Assembly: GCA_947488765.1 (NCBI GenBank)
Contig: CANLAE010000001.1
Location: 310,001-374,000 of the forward strand
Direction of reading: 5' to 3'
Length of the DNA stretch: 64,000 bases
Origin: Chitinophagaceae bacterium
Lineage (GTDB): Bacteria > Bacteroidota > Bacteroidia > Chitinophagales > Chitinophagaceae
The notes beneath the pieces are model-generated. The model was not told where the DNA came from and did not search any database. It saw nothing but the letters and a program-made list of their open reading frames with translations. How positions within the stretch are numbered: position 1 is the stretch's first letter; each line of letters begins with the position of its first letter. Below, one piece after another: positions 18,502-28,997 of this stretch. The position numbers and the translations under genes are program-made.

Positions 18502-21500
18502 ATGAGAAAAAATGTATTTCTGATTTTGTCTTTCTGTTTCACACTGGGAGCAGTATTTGCACAAAATTCCCAAAACATCACCGGTAAGGTAATAGATGAG
18601 AAAGGTTCACCAGTTGCAAATGCATCCGTGGTTGTTAAAGGAAGTAATTTAGGTTCAACAACTGATGTCAGTGGTGTTTTTATATTGTCAGTTCCTGCAT
18701 CAGCAAAAACAATTATAATTTCTTCATTAAACTATAATACCACAGAAGTTAGTATTCAAGGCAAAAATGCAATAGTTGTTTCATTAAAATCTTTATTGGA
18801 AAGTTTACAAGAAGTAGTAGTTGTGGGTTATGGTACCCAAAAGAAAAAAGATGTAACAAGTGCTGTAGTAACTATTAAGGGTGATAAAATCAAGGATATT
18901 CCTGTTCAAAGTTTTGATCAAGCTTTATCGGGCAAAGCTGCAGGTGTAAATGTTAGCTTGCCTAATGGAGTATTGAATAATCCAGCAATCATTAGAATTA
19001 GAGGGGCCAACTCAATCACAGGGAGTACTCAGCCTTTAATTGTTATTGATGGGGTACCAACATTTCAGGGCGATTTTTCTACAAATATTTCTGCAAATAA
19101 TGCATTAGCTACTTTAAATCCGGGCGATATTGAAGACATACAAATTTTAAAAGATGCAGCAGCTACAGCAATTTATGGTAGCCGTGCCTCAAATGGAGTG
19201 ATGTTAATTACTACAAAAAAAGGTAAACAAGGTAAAGCAAAAGTTACTTATGATGTGAATACAGGATGGACATCGCCATTCAATGTATTTGAAGTACTGA
19301 ATGCACAACAGTACATATCTATCAAAAATGAAGCTTTATTAAATTTAAATCAAGCAAATGTTAATAGTAGCGGTCAACCTGCGGGTGCTCCATTGTTTTT
19401 TCCTTCAACTATTAATGGCCAACCTGTTGATACAAAGTGGAGTGATTACATCTATCAAACCGGCAGACAGCAAAATCATAATTTAAGTATTTCAGGAGCA
19501 AATGAGTCAACCAAATATTATTTCAGTGCAAACTATAATAATCAAGAAGGAATTCTTCAAACTAATACGTTTGAGAGAAAACAAATGAGAATGAATATTG
19601 AGCATAAAGCCAATAGCTTTTTAAAATTGGGTGGTAATTTTAATTATAGTAGGGGAACAACATTTTCTCCAAGTACCGGGTCTATACCAGGAACTCCATT
19701 TGCAACAGCTGGTTCAGCAAGATTGGCATTTGTTACAGCACCAAATGTGTCTCCATATGCAGCTGATGGCAGATACAATATAATTGGTATAGACGATCCA
19801 GTTCTTCGAAATAATTTTAACCAAATCGGTAGAAATAGTAATTTAACAAATTCAGGTTTTGTTAACCCAGTAATGGTTAGGGATTTAAATATTATCAGTT
19901 CACAAATAGATCAAATAACAGCCAATCTAAATGCAGAAGTTAAGTTGTACAAAGGTTTATACTTTAGAACCCAATATGGCGTTAATTATCAAATAGGAGA
20001 AGATAAAACATTTTATAATGCATTACACGGAGATGGTATACAAACATCTGCAACAACTGACGATGGTTTGGCATTTAATGTAATCGGGAAATACAACATA
20101 AGCAACTTTCAAAATACTTTGAGTTATGATTTTAAAGTTGCCGACAAACATAATTTTGATGTTTTAATTGGGCATGAAGAACAAAGTGTGAAAACAGACC
20201 GTTGGGGCGGAAGTCGTTCAGGATTGTCTGACAATTTTTTCAATGAGTTTCAGGGCAATTTTACAATAAATAATGCTCCGGTAGGTAATTCAATTACAGA
20301 AAATTATATACTGTCTTACTTTGGAAGATTGAATTATAACTTCAGTAATAAATATTATTTCTCAGCTAATGTAAGAAGAGATGGATACTCGGCTTTTGCA
20401 CCTGATAAAAAATATGGCACATTTGCCGGAGCTTCTTTGGGTTATACAATTTCACAAGAAAAGTTTTGGCAAAATTCTAATTTAAATAAATGGTTTAATA
20501 ATTTTAAAATACGTGCAAGTTATGGTGAGGTTGGAAGTGTTTCCAGCGTAAGTAATTTTGCTTCTTTATCTACTTTTGGTTCAGGTCAATATGGTCTTGG
20601 TAATCCAACATTATTCTTCTCTCAAGCAGGAAATAAAGATTTACAGTGGGAAAAAAGTGAAAAATTTGATATCGGCGCAAGCTTTGCTATTTTAAAAAAC
20701 AAGGTTAATATTGAAATTGGTTATTATAAAACCAATCTTACAGATTTAGTAATAGATGTACCTACCCCACCTTCATTAGGTATTCCAGGAAATACTATTT
20801 CAGCAAATGCCGCATCGATGTATAACAAAGGCATTGAATTGGCAATTAATGCATTTATAATTGAAAAGAAAGATTTTTCTTGGAATGTAAACTTTAATTT
20901 AACAACACAAAAGAATGAAGTAACTGCATTAGCTCCGGGTGTTCCTGAAATTGTAGGGACTACTCAATTAGAGCGTACAAATATTACCAAAGTTGGGTAT
21001 CAATTAGGTAGTTTCTTTTTAGTGAGAACAAATGGTGTAGATCCTGCTACAGGAAGAAGGGTATTTGTAAATGCAGCTGGACAAGAAGTTTTATTTGATT
21101 TTTCTAACCCTACAGCTGCCCAACGTTGGAGGTTTAGAGACGGAACTGTTGCTCCTGCGATTGACTTATCTAAAGATGGTTATATAGCAGGAAATGCCTT
21201 ACCAACTGTATATGGCGGGTTCAATAATTCGTTTTCTTATAAACATTTTGATTTAGCGATAGATATGTATTATAGCCTAGGTAATTCTGTATATTTTGGT
21301 TCAAGAGCAGGGTTATTAGACCAACGTTTTTGGAATAATACAACAGATGTTTTAAATCGTTGGCAAAAGCCAGGTGATGTTACTAATATTCCTAAAGTGG
21401 TGTTTAATGATAATATTTCTAACGGATCTTCTATACCAATGGATGCCAATTTATATAATGCAGATTTCGTAAAATTCAGATCTATTACTTTAGGATATTC

Positions 21501-21705
21501 ATTACCTGAAAGAGCTACAGAAAAAATTAAATTAAGTGCAGCACGTTTTTATGTACAAGCATTTAATCCATTTGTAATAACGAATTACCCTGGAGCCGAT
21601 CCTGAAATCTCTGTAAACGGAGCTAGTGGATTAACACCGGGTGTAGATAGAAATACAATTGGCCAAGCAAGAACAATTAATGTTGGTTTGAATGTAACTT
21701 TTTAA
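18502..21705 (+). CDS. SusC/RagA-type TonB-linked outer-membrane receptor
   Basis: The 1067-residue protein has a signal peptide (LGAVFAQ), a CarboxypepD_reg-like N-terminal extension (NITGKVIDEKGSPVANASVVVKG), the TonB-box region EVVVVGYGTQKKKDVTSAV, and a plug with the SusC hallmark ILKDAAATAIYGSRASNGV. A long barrel ends in NVGLNVTF. SusC proteins import glycans or peptides captured by the partner SusD, encoded 21 bp downstream. No glycoside hydrolase or peptidase is nearby, so the substrate cannot be inferred. Confidence 0.95.
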   Translation: MRKNVFLILSFCFTLGAVFAQNSQNITGKVIDEKGSPVANASVVVKGSNLGSTTDVSGVFILSVPASAKTIIISSLNYNTTEVSIQGKNAIVVSLKSLLESLQEVVVVGYGTQKKKDVTSAVVTIKGDKIKDIPVQSFDQALSGKAAGVNVSLPNGVLNNPAIIRIRGANSITGSTQPLIVIDGVPTFQGDFSTNISANNALATLNPGDIEDIQILKDAAATAIYGSRASNGVMLITTKKGKQGKAKVTYDVNTGWTSPFNVFEVLNAQQYISIKNEALLNLNQANVNSSGQPAGAPLFFPSTINGQPVDTKWSDYIYQTGRQQNHNLSISGANESTKYYFSANYNNQEGILQTNTFERKQMRMNIEHKANSFLKLGGNFNYSRGTTFSPSTGSIPGTPFATAGSARLAFVTAPNVSPYAADGRYNIIGIDDPVLRNNFNQIGRNSNLTNSGFVNPVMVRDLNIISSQIDQITANLNAEVKLYKGLYFRTQYGVNYQIGEDKTFYNALHGDGIQTSATTDDGLAFNVIGKYNISNFQNTLSYDFKVADKHNFDVLIGHEEQSVKTDRWGGSRSGLSDNFFNEFQGNFTINNAPVGNSITENYILSYFGRLNYNFSNKYYFSANVRRDGYSAFAPDKKYGTFAGASLGYTISQEKFWQNSNLNKWFNNFKIRASYGEVGSVSSVSNFASLSTFGSGQYGLGNPTLFFSQAGNKDLQWEKSEKFDIGASFAILKNKVNIEIGYYKTNLTDLVIDVPTPPSLGIPGNTISANAASMYNKGIELAINAFIIEKKDFSWNVNFNLTTQKNEVTALAPGVPEIVGTTQLERTNITKVGYQLGSFFLVRTNGVDPATGRRVFVNAAGQEVLFDFSNPTAAQRWRFRDGTVAPAIDLSKDGYIAGNALPTVYGGFNNSFSYKHFDLAIDMYYSLGNSVYFGSRAGLLDQRFWNNTTDVLNRWQKPGDVTNIPKVVFNDNISNGSSIPMDANLYNADFVKFRSITLGYSLPERATEKIKLSAARFYVQAFNPFVITNYPGADPEISVNGASGLTPGVDRNTIGQARTINVGLNVTF

Positions 21706-21726
21706 TTAAAATAAATATAACAAAGT

Positions 21727-23160
21727 ATGAAACAATATATTAAAAACAAATTGGCAATCTTAGCACTAATAGCAGTGATTGCAAGTTTTACTTCTTGTCA
21801 AAAAGAATTATTAGATCCTATTCCTCAAACTGTACTATCAGACGCAAGTGCATTTAGCAGTCCTGATAGAATTTTACAACAAGTATTTGGAGTTTACTCT
21901 CAAGTAAAAAATGGAAATTTTTTGGGAGGTAGATCTATTGTGTACAATGATGTAAGAGGTGAGGATTGGGTAAATGTAACTGGTAATGGAGTTACAGCAG
22001 TTGGTGTTTGGAATTTCACCCTTATATCTACAGATAATCAAGTCGAAAGTCAGTGGTCTGCAGCATATTCTGCTATAAATAGAGCAAATGTATTGTTACA
22101 AGGGCTTGATGCAAATTCAACTGTTATTCCTGCAAGTACGGCAAATAGGTATAGGGGTGAAGCAAGGTTTTGCAGAGCTATTTCCAACTTTTATTTGTTA
22201 AACTTCTACGGAAGAAGACCATTTAATGCAGATGCTGGAGCAAGTGCAGGGATTCCTTTAAGAACATCTGCCGCAACTGGATCATCTGGAGCAGCATTAG
22301 CAAGAAGCACTGTTAGTCAAGTTTATAATTCAATTTTGGATGATTTAAATTATGCAGAAACAAATTTACCCTTAACATATGCAGGAACTAGTGATAGTAA
22401 TGTAGTAAGAGCTCATAAAAATGCAGCTATAGCAATGAAATCAAGGGTTTATATGCATATGAACAGATGGTCAGATGTTATAACAGAAGCTAATAAAATA
22501 GTTTCAACAGCTGCTCCATTTCAAGCAGCAACAGGTGTGCCACATAAACTGAATACTGCTTTTTTAACCACTTTTCGTACATATAATACTACTGAATCTA
22601 TCTTTAGTTTGCCAATGACTAATTTAAATTCTCCCGGTACACAAAATGGTTTAGCATTGTACCATAATGCTGAATTTGCATTAAATCCTACCGGCATTTT
22701 TGCAGATGCAGCTTGGAAAACAACAGATGCGAGAAGAGCACTGGTTGTAAACACAGTAGCACCATTTAGATACAGTAAGTTTAATGATGACTTAAATAAT
22801 TATGTTCCGATCATTCGTTACTCTGAAGTAATGCTCAATTTAGCGGAGGCAATTGCCAGAACTTCTACCACTACTGTAGATGCCAGAGCTGTAGCATTAT
22901 TAAATGCAGTTCGCCAACGTTCTGATGCAACAACAACTTTTGCCCCTACAACAAATACAGATTTAATCAATGCAATTTTAAATGAAAGAAGAATTGAATT
23001 TTTAGGAGAAGGCATTAGAAGCTTAGATATAATGAGACAAAATATTGCTTTTCCTGGTAAGGGTAGTTTAGCAGCAGTTGCTCCAACTACTGTTCAATAT
23101 GTTTGGCCAATACCTGCTTCCGAGTTATTATACAATAGTTTGATGACACAAAACAATTAG
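21727..23160 (+). CDS. SusD/RagB family nutrient-binding lipoprotein
   Basis: The 477-residue lipoprotein has a lipobox (IASFTSC then QKELL) and the SusD fold: AINRANVLLQGL, YRGEARFCRAISNFYLLNFYGR for the conserved TPR helix pair, and the C-terminal AILNERRIEFLGEGIRSLDIMRQN. It forms the surface lid of the SusC encoded immediately upstream. The final VWPIPASELLYNSLMTQN is the usual SusD end. A weak hairpin follows the gene before the second susC. Confidence 0.94.
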   Translation: MKQYIKNKLAILALIAVIASFTSCQKELLDPIPQTVLSDASAFSSPDRILQQVFGVYSQVKNGNFLGGRSIVYNDVRGEDWVNVTGNGVTAVGVWNFTLISTDNQVESQWSAAYSAINRANVLLQGLDANSTVIPASTANRYRGEARFCRAISNFYLLNFYGRRPFNADAGASAGIPLRTSAATGSSGAALARSTVSQVYNSILDDLNYAETNLPLTYAGTSDSNVVRAHKNAAIAMKSRVYMHMNRWSDVITEANKIVSTAAPFQAATGVPHKLNTAFLTTFRTYNTTESIFSLPMTNLNSPGTQNGLALYHNAEFALNPTGIFADAAWKTTDARRALVVNTVAPFRYSKFNDDLNNYVPIIRYSEVMLNLAEAIARTSTTTVDARAVALLNAVRQRSDATTTFAPTTNTDLINAILNERRIEFLGEGIRSLDIMRQNIAFPGKGSLAAVAPTTVQYVWPIPASELLYNSLMTQNN

Positions 23161-23189
23161 GGCTTCATAATTTCTACTAATTCAATTAT

Positions 23190-23215
23190 AAGGCTGTCTT
23201 ACCAAAGGCAGCCTT
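23190..23215 (+). terminator. Hairpin between the two SusC/SusD pairs
   Basis: AAGGCTGTCTT (23190-23200) pairs with AAGGCAGCCTT (23205-23215) over 11 bp with one T-G wobble, loop ACCA. It is followed by ATTTGTAT rather than a strong T run. It may terminate or attenuate the first susCD transcript, separating it from the second. Confidence 0.5.
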
Positions 23216-23368
23216 ATTTGTATACATCCCCGTTTCAAACCTGATTTCGCTTAACAAAATTTTTTATTTAGAATATTTGCAGCGAAAAAAAATATTTAGC
23301 TGTCATGATGTTATTAATTAACATTTCATTGTATATTGCGACTTGAAAATTTAAAAATCCCTGAGATT

Positions 23369-26300
23369 ATGAGAAAAATTATGATGCTTTCATTGTGTTT
23401 CTTATTGACTATCAGTCAATTGTGGGCACAAAACCGTACTATCAAAGGAAAAGTGCTCAACGAAAAAGGTGAGGCTTTAGCTGGAGTTACGGTAACTGTT
23501 AAAGGTTCTACAACCGGAACTGCTACTGGTACAGATGGTACTTTTACACTTTCTGTTCCTCCAACTGCTAAAACATTAGTAGTAAGCTCTCTAAACTATG
23601 TTGCACAAGACGTAAATGTTGTTGGAAAAACTTCCATCAGCGTTTTATTGGTTTCTACCGCAAGCGAATTAGAAGGTGTTGTAGTACAAGTACCTTATGG
23701 TACTGTAAAGAAAAAAGCATTTACCGGTGCTGAAAATACCATTGGTGCTGCTACATTATCAAGACAACAAGTTACCAACGTTACAAAAGCAATTGATGGT
23801 TTAATTCCAGGTGTGCAAGTAACAAATGGTGGTGGTGCCCCAGGTAGTGGTGCTGATATCAGAATCAGAGGTATTGGGTCTATTAATGCAAGTTCTAGTC
23901 CTTTATATGTATTAAATGGATTCCCTTATGATGGATCTATTTCATCAATTTCTCCAGATGATATCGAATCTCTTACAGTATTAAAAGATGCTGCTGCATC
24001 TGCATTATATGGTTCTCGTGCTGCTAATGGTGTAATCATGATTACTACTAAAAAAGGTGCAAGAGGCAGATCTACAGTAAGTGCTACAATTAACCAAGGT
24101 TATGAAACAAGAGGTATTCCTGAATATGACAGAGTAGGTCCTCAAGCTTACTATGAATTATTTTGGGAAGGTATCAGAAACGGTTTTTTAACAGGTGGTG
24201 ATTCTTATGCATCTGCAGGAACAAAAGCTTCTGCACAATTAACCGATGCTTCTCACTTAGTTTATAATGCATATAATGTACCGGGTACATCTTTAGTAGA
24301 TGCGACAACTGGTAAATTAAATCCTAATGCAAGTTTATTGTGGACTGATAATTGGGCTGATGCCTTATTCCAAGTTGCTCAAAGAACAAATGCAAACATC
24401 AACTTTGCTGGTGGTAGCGATAAAAGCGATTACTTCTTGTCTGTTGGTTATTTAAATGAACAAGGAACTGCGAAGTATTCTTACTATAAAAGATATAATT
24501 TCCGTTTAAACGTAAACGCTGCAGCAACTAGCTGGTTGAATACAGGTTTAAATATTGACGGAGCAATGAGCAGAAACCAAAACGTACCTAACGGTGGTAC
24601 TGCTACAACAAATCCTTTCTACTACTCTCGTCAAATGGGTCCTATTTATCCTGTTTACCAATATGGTCCTACAGGTAATACATTCATTGATTCAGTAGGT
24701 GATAAAAAATTAGATTGGGGTGTTCCTTCTCAAATGGGTACAAGACCTTATGCGGGTAACTCTAATTTAGTGGGTAGTTTAGCGTTAGATGACAGACATT
24801 CTGATATCATTAATGCAAATGCAAATACTTTTGCTGAAGTTAAATTTTTAAACGATTTTTCTTTCAAAACTAGTTTTGGTATCAATATTTGGGATAATAA
24901 TTCAACTACTTACCAAAATAACCAGTTTGCTGATGCGCAAAGTGTTAGAGGTCGTTCTACAAAATCAAATGGTCGTCAAATTTCTTTAACATTGAATGAA
25001 GTATTAAGCTGGAAAAGAAATTTTGGGAAACATGGGTTAGCTGCATTGGCAGGCCATGAAAACTACAAATACAAATACAATAGTTTAAGCTTAACAAGAA
25101 CAGGTTTTCAATACCCTGGTCAAACTGAGTTAGACAATGCAACTTTAACTGAAAGTACTGGTGGTTCTTATGAAGATAACCAAACGCTTGAAAGTTATTT
25201 CAGCAATGTAAATTATAATTTTGATCAAAAGTATTTGGTTTCAGGAAGTGTACGTACCGATGGTTCTTCAAGATTTTCTCCTGGTGCTCGTTGGGGTACA
25301 TTCTATTCTGTAGGTTTAGGTTACAGAGTTTCTCAAGAGAAATTTATGAAGAATGTTAAATGGGTTAATGATTTGAAATTGAGAGCAAGCTATGGTGAGC
25401 AAGGAAATGAAAATATTGGCTTGTACTATCAGTATGCCAATTATTTTTATGCAAATGGAACTGGTAATTTTGTTGCTTATACAAGACCAGCAAATGCTGA
25501 TTTAGCATGGGAAAAAAACAAAGCAACAGATTTTGGTGTTGATGCGGTTTTATTCAACAATAGATTACAAGTTACTATTGATTACTTTAATAAAGTATCT
25601 GATAATTTATTGTTTGATGTGCCTTTAGCGCTTTCTACAGCATTTCCTACAGCATATCAAAATGTTGGTTCTATGAGAAACTATGGTTGGGAATTTGCTT
25701 TTGGTTACAACGCCGTTAGAAAGAAAGATTTTGATTGGAGAGTAGATTTAAATTTCTCTACTTATAAAAATGAAATTACAAAATTACCTCCTGCACAACA
25801 AAAAACAGGTATCATAAGCGGTACCAAAAAATTAATGGAAGGCAAATCTATTTATGATTTTTGGTTGCGTGAATTTGCAGGTGTAGATGCTGCAACAGGA
25901 GAAGCAATGTACTATAGAGATGTTTTAGGAACAGGTGGTAATCCAACTGGTCAAAGAGTATTAACCAACACTATTGCAAATGCTAGTTATTATTATGTTG
26001 GTGGTTCAGCGTTACCAAAAATTTCTGGTGGTATTACCAATTCTTTCAGATATAGAAATTTTGATTTGTCTGTTTTAGCAACATTTGCTTACGGTGGTAA
26101 GTTCTATGATGGTAACTATGCCGGTATCATGCACTCTGGCAGTTATGGTATTGCATGGCAAACAGACATCTTGAACAGATGGCAGAAACCAGGTGATGTT
26201 ACCAATGTACCTAAGTTGAATACTTCAACTTTGGCAACTCAAGACGGAACATCTTCAAGATTTTTATTTGATGCATCTTATTTTAACATTAAGAATATTT

Positions 26301-26497
26301 CTTTAGGGTATTCTTTGTCAACCAAAGATGCTCAAAAATTACACCTATCCGGATTGAAATTTACAGCAACTATTGATAATGCTTGGTTGTTTACTGCAAA
26401 ATCTGGTATGGACCCGCAACGTAGTTTTGCTGGTACTTCAGATGCAACATATCCAATTTATCGTATTATTTCTGCAGGTGTAAATGTTAAATTATAA
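23369..26497 (+). CDS. SusC/RagA-type TonB-linked outer-membrane receptor (second copy)
   Basis: The 1042-residue protein has a signal peptide (ISQLWAQ), an N-terminal extension (TIKGKVLNEKGEALAGVTVTVKG), and a plug with VLKDAAASALYGSRAANGVIMITTKKG. The region where SusC proteins usually have VVVGYGTQ reads VVVQVPYGTVKKKAFTGAE, a variant TonB-box/plug junction. The barrel ends in ISAGVNVKL. ATG at 23369 is chosen over a TTG 33 bp upstream because it gives the signal peptide MRKIMMLSLCFLL. Codon choice is more uniform (GGT, GCT, TCT) than in the first susC, suggesting high expression. Confidence 0.95.
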   Translation: MRKIMMLSLCFLLTISQLWAQNRTIKGKVLNEKGEALAGVTVTVKGSTTGTATGTDGTFTLSVPPTAKTLVVSSLNYVAQDVNVVGKTSISVLLVSTASELEGVVVQVPYGTVKKKAFTGAENTIGAATLSRQQVTNVTKAIDGLIPGVQVTNGGGAPGSGADIRIRGIGSINASSSPLYVLNGFPYDGSISSISPDDIESLTVLKDAAASALYGSRAANGVIMITTKKGARGRSTVSATINQGYETRGIPEYDRVGPQAYYELFWEGIRNGFLTGGDSYASAGTKASAQLTDASHLVYNAYNVPGTSLVDATTGKLNPNASLLWTDNWADALFQVAQRTNANINFAGGSDKSDYFLSVGYLNEQGTAKYSYYKRYNFRLNVNAAATSWLNTGLNIDGAMSRNQNVPNGGTATTNPFYYSRQMGPIYPVYQYGPTGNTFIDSVGDKKLDWGVPSQMGTRPYAGNSNLVGSLALDDRHSDIINANANTFAEVKFLNDFSFKTSFGINIWDNNSTTYQNNQFADAQSVRGRSTKSNGRQISLTLNEVLSWKRNFGKHGLAALAGHENYKYKYNSLSLTRTGFQYPGQTELDNATLTESTGGSYEDNQTLESYFSNVNYNFDQKYLVSGSVRTDGSSRFSPGARWGTFYSVGLGYRVSQEKFMKNVKWVNDLKLRASYGEQGNENIGLYYQYANYFYANGTGNFVAYTRPANADLAWEKNKATDFGVDAVLFNNRLQVTIDYFNKVSDNLLFDVPLALSTAFPTAYQNVGSMRNYGWEFAFGYNAVRKKDFDWRVDLNFSTYKNEITKLPPAQQKTGIISGTKKLMEGKSIYDFWLREFAGVDAATGEAMYYRDVLGTGGNPTGQRVLTNTIANASYYYVGGSALPKISGGITNSFRYRNFDLSVLATFAYGGKFYDGNYAGIMHSGSYGIAWQTDILNRWQKPGDVTNVPKLNTSTLATQDGTSSRFLFDASYFNIKNISLGYSLSTKDAQKLHLSGLKFTATIDNAWLFTAKSGMDPQRSFAGTSDATYPIYRIISAGVNVKL

Positions 26498-26522
26498 TTT
26501 TAAAATTTAAAAAATAAGAGAC

Positions 26523-27995
26523 ATGAAAAATTTTCTAAAAATAGGCATCGTTGTCTTTGCAATCAGCTTTGCTTCTTGCAAAAAAGACTACCTCGATACC
26601 AAGCCTAGTAATGGTATTATCGAAACAACGATTTATAGTACAACGGCAAGTTTGTCTTCCGTATTAAATGGAACATACAAATCTTTGTTTGCTTTTGTAT
26701 CACGTCACGACCGTTTTGGACAAAAGTCTGTTGACTTGGCATGTGATTTAGCTGGTGCTGACATGGTGGTACATACTGCTGGTTATGGCTGGTTCAATAG
26801 CAATTACCAATATACCAATTGGATAAACTCAGATGCTACAACTGCTCAACCTGATCAATTTTGGTATTATTATTATGATATTATTAAACAAGCTAACCAA
26901 ATTATTGCTGGTCTTGACAATGCAACTGGTACTATTTTCGAGAAAGAATCAATTAAAGGTCAGTGTTTGGGCTTAAGGGCTTATGCTTATTATCATTTAA
27001 TAAATTTATTCCAACAAACTTACAAAGGCAATGAAAACAAGCCTGGGGTGCCTATTTATTTGACAGCTCAAATAACTGGAAACCCACGTGGTACTGTTCA
27101 AAATGTATACGACAGAATTATTGCTGATTTAACTGCTGCTGAAACTTTGTTAACTGGTAAAACTTTTACAAGCAAAGTAGCTATGAGTTTACAAGTGGTA
27201 CAAGGTTACAGAGCAAGAGTTGCTTTGGTAATGGAAGATTGGACTAATGCTGCTACTTATGCAGCTAAAGCAAGAATTGGTAGTACTTTAATGACTACTA
27301 CTCAGTACACTGCTACTAGTGCTTTCTCTTCAATTGCTGGCCCTGAGTGTATGTGGGGTTCTTTAATTCCTGCTTCTGAGGCTACGATTTATGCATCTTT
27401 TTATTCTCATGTTGATGTGTCAACTGGTGGTTATGCTGCATTGGGAACACAAAAGAAAATTACCAAAGCATTGTATGATTTAATGCCTGCAACTGATATC
27501 AGAAAATCATGTTTTACTTTGCCTACAAGTACTTCTACAAGTAACCCTGCTTATAATCAAATTAAAATGAGGGTACCTACTGCTGGAAGTTGGGCTGCTG
27601 ATTATACGTACATGCGTGCAAGTGAAATGTATTTAATTGAAGCAGAAGCACTTTCTAGAAAAGCTGATGACGCAGGTGCACGTACGGCATTACAAACATT
27701 GGTAGTTGCTAGAAATGCATCTTATTCTGCAGCTTCATTATCAGGTGCGGCACTATTATCAGAGATTTTACTACAAAGAAGAATTGAGCTTTGGGGTGAA
27801 GGTTTCTCTATGATTGATATTAAGCGTTTGAAAACTGGTTTAAATAGATTAACGGGTGCAGGTAATCATGGTTCACCAAGTTTAGATCCTATTGTTTATA
27901 CAATGGCTGATGCTGATCCAAGATTTATTTTAAGATTACCAAAAAGAGAATTGGATAATAATACATCTATGACTCCAGCGGATCAGAATCCATAA
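26523..27995 (+). CDS. SusD/RagB family nutrient-binding lipoprotein (second copy)
   Basis: The 490-residue lipoprotein has a lipobox (AISFASC then KKDYLDTKP) and SusD hallmarks: TTASLSSVLNGTYKSLF, the TPR segment IKGQCLGLRAYAYYHLINLFQQ, and the C-terminal EILLQRRIELWGEGFSMIDIKRLKTG. It follows the second susC by 25 bp and shares its codon bias. It should act as the binding partner of that receptor. The lipoprotein downstream is probably in the same transcript. Confidence 0.94.
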   Translation: MKNFLKIGIVVFAISFASCKKDYLDTKPSNGIIETTIYSTTASLSSVLNGTYKSLFAFVSRHDRFGQKSVDLACDLAGADMVVHTAGYGWFNSNYQYTNWINSDATTAQPDQFWYYYYDIIKQANQIIAGLDNATGTIFEKESIKGQCLGLRAYAYYHLINLFQQTYKGNENKPGVPIYLTAQITGNPRGTVQNVYDRIIADLTAAETLLTGKTFTSKVAMSLQVVQGYRARVALVMEDWTNAATYAAKARIGSTLMTTTQYTATSAFSSIAGPECMWGSLIPASEATIYASFYSHVDVSTGGYAALGTQKKITKALYDLMPATDIRKSCFTLPTSTSTSNPAYNQIKMRVPTAGSWAADYTYMRASEMYLIEAEALSRKADDAGARTALQTLVVARNASYSAASLSGAALLSEILLQRRIELWGEGFSMIDIKRLKTGLNRLTGAGNHGSPSLDPIVYTMADADPRFILRLPKRELDNNTSMTPADQNP

Positions 27996-28040
27996 AACTA
28001 GTAACCATTAAAGTTGAACTAAAATTTTAAAAATATAATT

Positions 28041-28913
28041 ATGAAATACAATTTTTTAAAAATTGTCTTACTATCAATAACAATCACAGGTTTTTTATCT
28101 TGTAAGAAAAACAATTTGGTTGTTGATAAAGATCCAGTTGTTGCTGAACGTGCAAGATTTTTGATTAATCCATTAATCAATACTTACTATGTAAGAAGCA
28201 CTGGAAATGCATACAAAATACCAGTATCTGTAACTACTGTTTCTAATGTAGACAGACAAATACAATTTACGTATACTTCTTTAAGAGCTGCTAGTGGTGT
28301 TCAATACACTGCACCTGCTACTTTAACTATGAAAGCTGGTCAAGTGATTGATACACTTTCTTTCAGTGGTTTATTTGCAGGTTATCCTACAGGTCGCAGA
28401 GATACTGTAAAAGTAAAAATTACTTCTAATGATGGTTATGTAAAAGCTACAGGATATTCTGATTCTGTAACCCTTTATCTAACTAAATATTGTGATGTAG
28501 TTTTATCTGCTTTGTCTGGTACTTTTGCAAACACAAAAGAATATACATCTGCATCTTCTACTGCAGTTAACTATGGTCCTTATACTACAACTGTAATAAA
28601 CTTGGTAGCAACTGGTGCAACTACTGCAACATGTACATTTACCAATTTATTCGATGATGGTTGGGCGCCTATCAATGGAACATTAGATTGGACTGATCCT
28701 GCTAACTTTAAAGTAGTGATTTTATCTCAGTCTATTGGTAAATCTTATGGTGGTCAACCTGCATTTGTAAAAACTTCATCTACTCCTGCAAGTACTTTTT
28801 CATCTTGTGATGGATCATTTACACTAAGATTAGATATTACAAACGCTGCTGGTACAATCCTTTCTGCATCTACTGGTGCAAACTCAGGTTACCAAATTGT
28901 ATTAAACAGATAA
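28041..28913 (+). CDS. SusE/DUF4843-like surface lipoprotein
   Basis: The 290-residue lipoprotein has a lipobox (ITGFLSC then KKNN). A beta-sandwich-like domain follows (about residues 40-150: VSVTTVSNVDRQIQFTYTS, DTVKVKITSND, DSVTLYLTKYC), then a second beta-rich domain. Similar proteins follow susD genes and are thought to be accessory surface glycan- or ligand-binding proteins. The exact family cannot be fixed by eye; DUF4843 and Calx-beta-like are alternatives. It ends the operon and is followed by a very strong terminator. Confidence 0.7.
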   Translation: MKYNFLKIVLLSITITGFLSCKKNNLVVDKDPVVAERARFLINPLINTYYVRSTGNAYKIPVSVTTVSNVDRQIQFTYTSLRAASGVQYTAPATLTMKAGQVIDTLSFSGLFAGYPTGRRDTVKVKITSNDGYVKATGYSDSVTLYLTKYCDVVLSALSGTFANTKEYTSASSTAVNYGPYTTTVINLVATGATTATCTFTNLFDDGWAPINGTLDWTDPANFKVVILSQSIGKSYGGQPAFVKTSSTPASTFSSCDGSFTLRLDITNAAGTILSASTGANSGYQIVLNR

Positions 28914-28940
28914 TATTTCTGATTCAAATTTTTGAATACA

Positions 28941-28979
28941 AAAAGAGAGGCCTCATAATTTATGAGGCCTCTCTTTTTT
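28941..28979 (+). terminator. Strong rho-independent terminator of the second sus operon
   Basis: A perfect 17-bp stem (28941-28957 with 28961-28977) has a 3-nt loop ATT and a GGCC core, followed by a T run. The left arm begins with an A run, so it can act in both directions for the convergent TlpA-like gene ending at 28998. Confidence 0.93.
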
Positions 28980-28997
28980 ATGTAATCTACATTTTTT

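Noticed and set aside
23308-23324. ATGTTA-N5-TAACAT inverted repeat upstream of the second susC
   Set aside because: It is only 6 bp per arm in AT-rich DNA with no matching regulator, so it is not distinguishable from chance.
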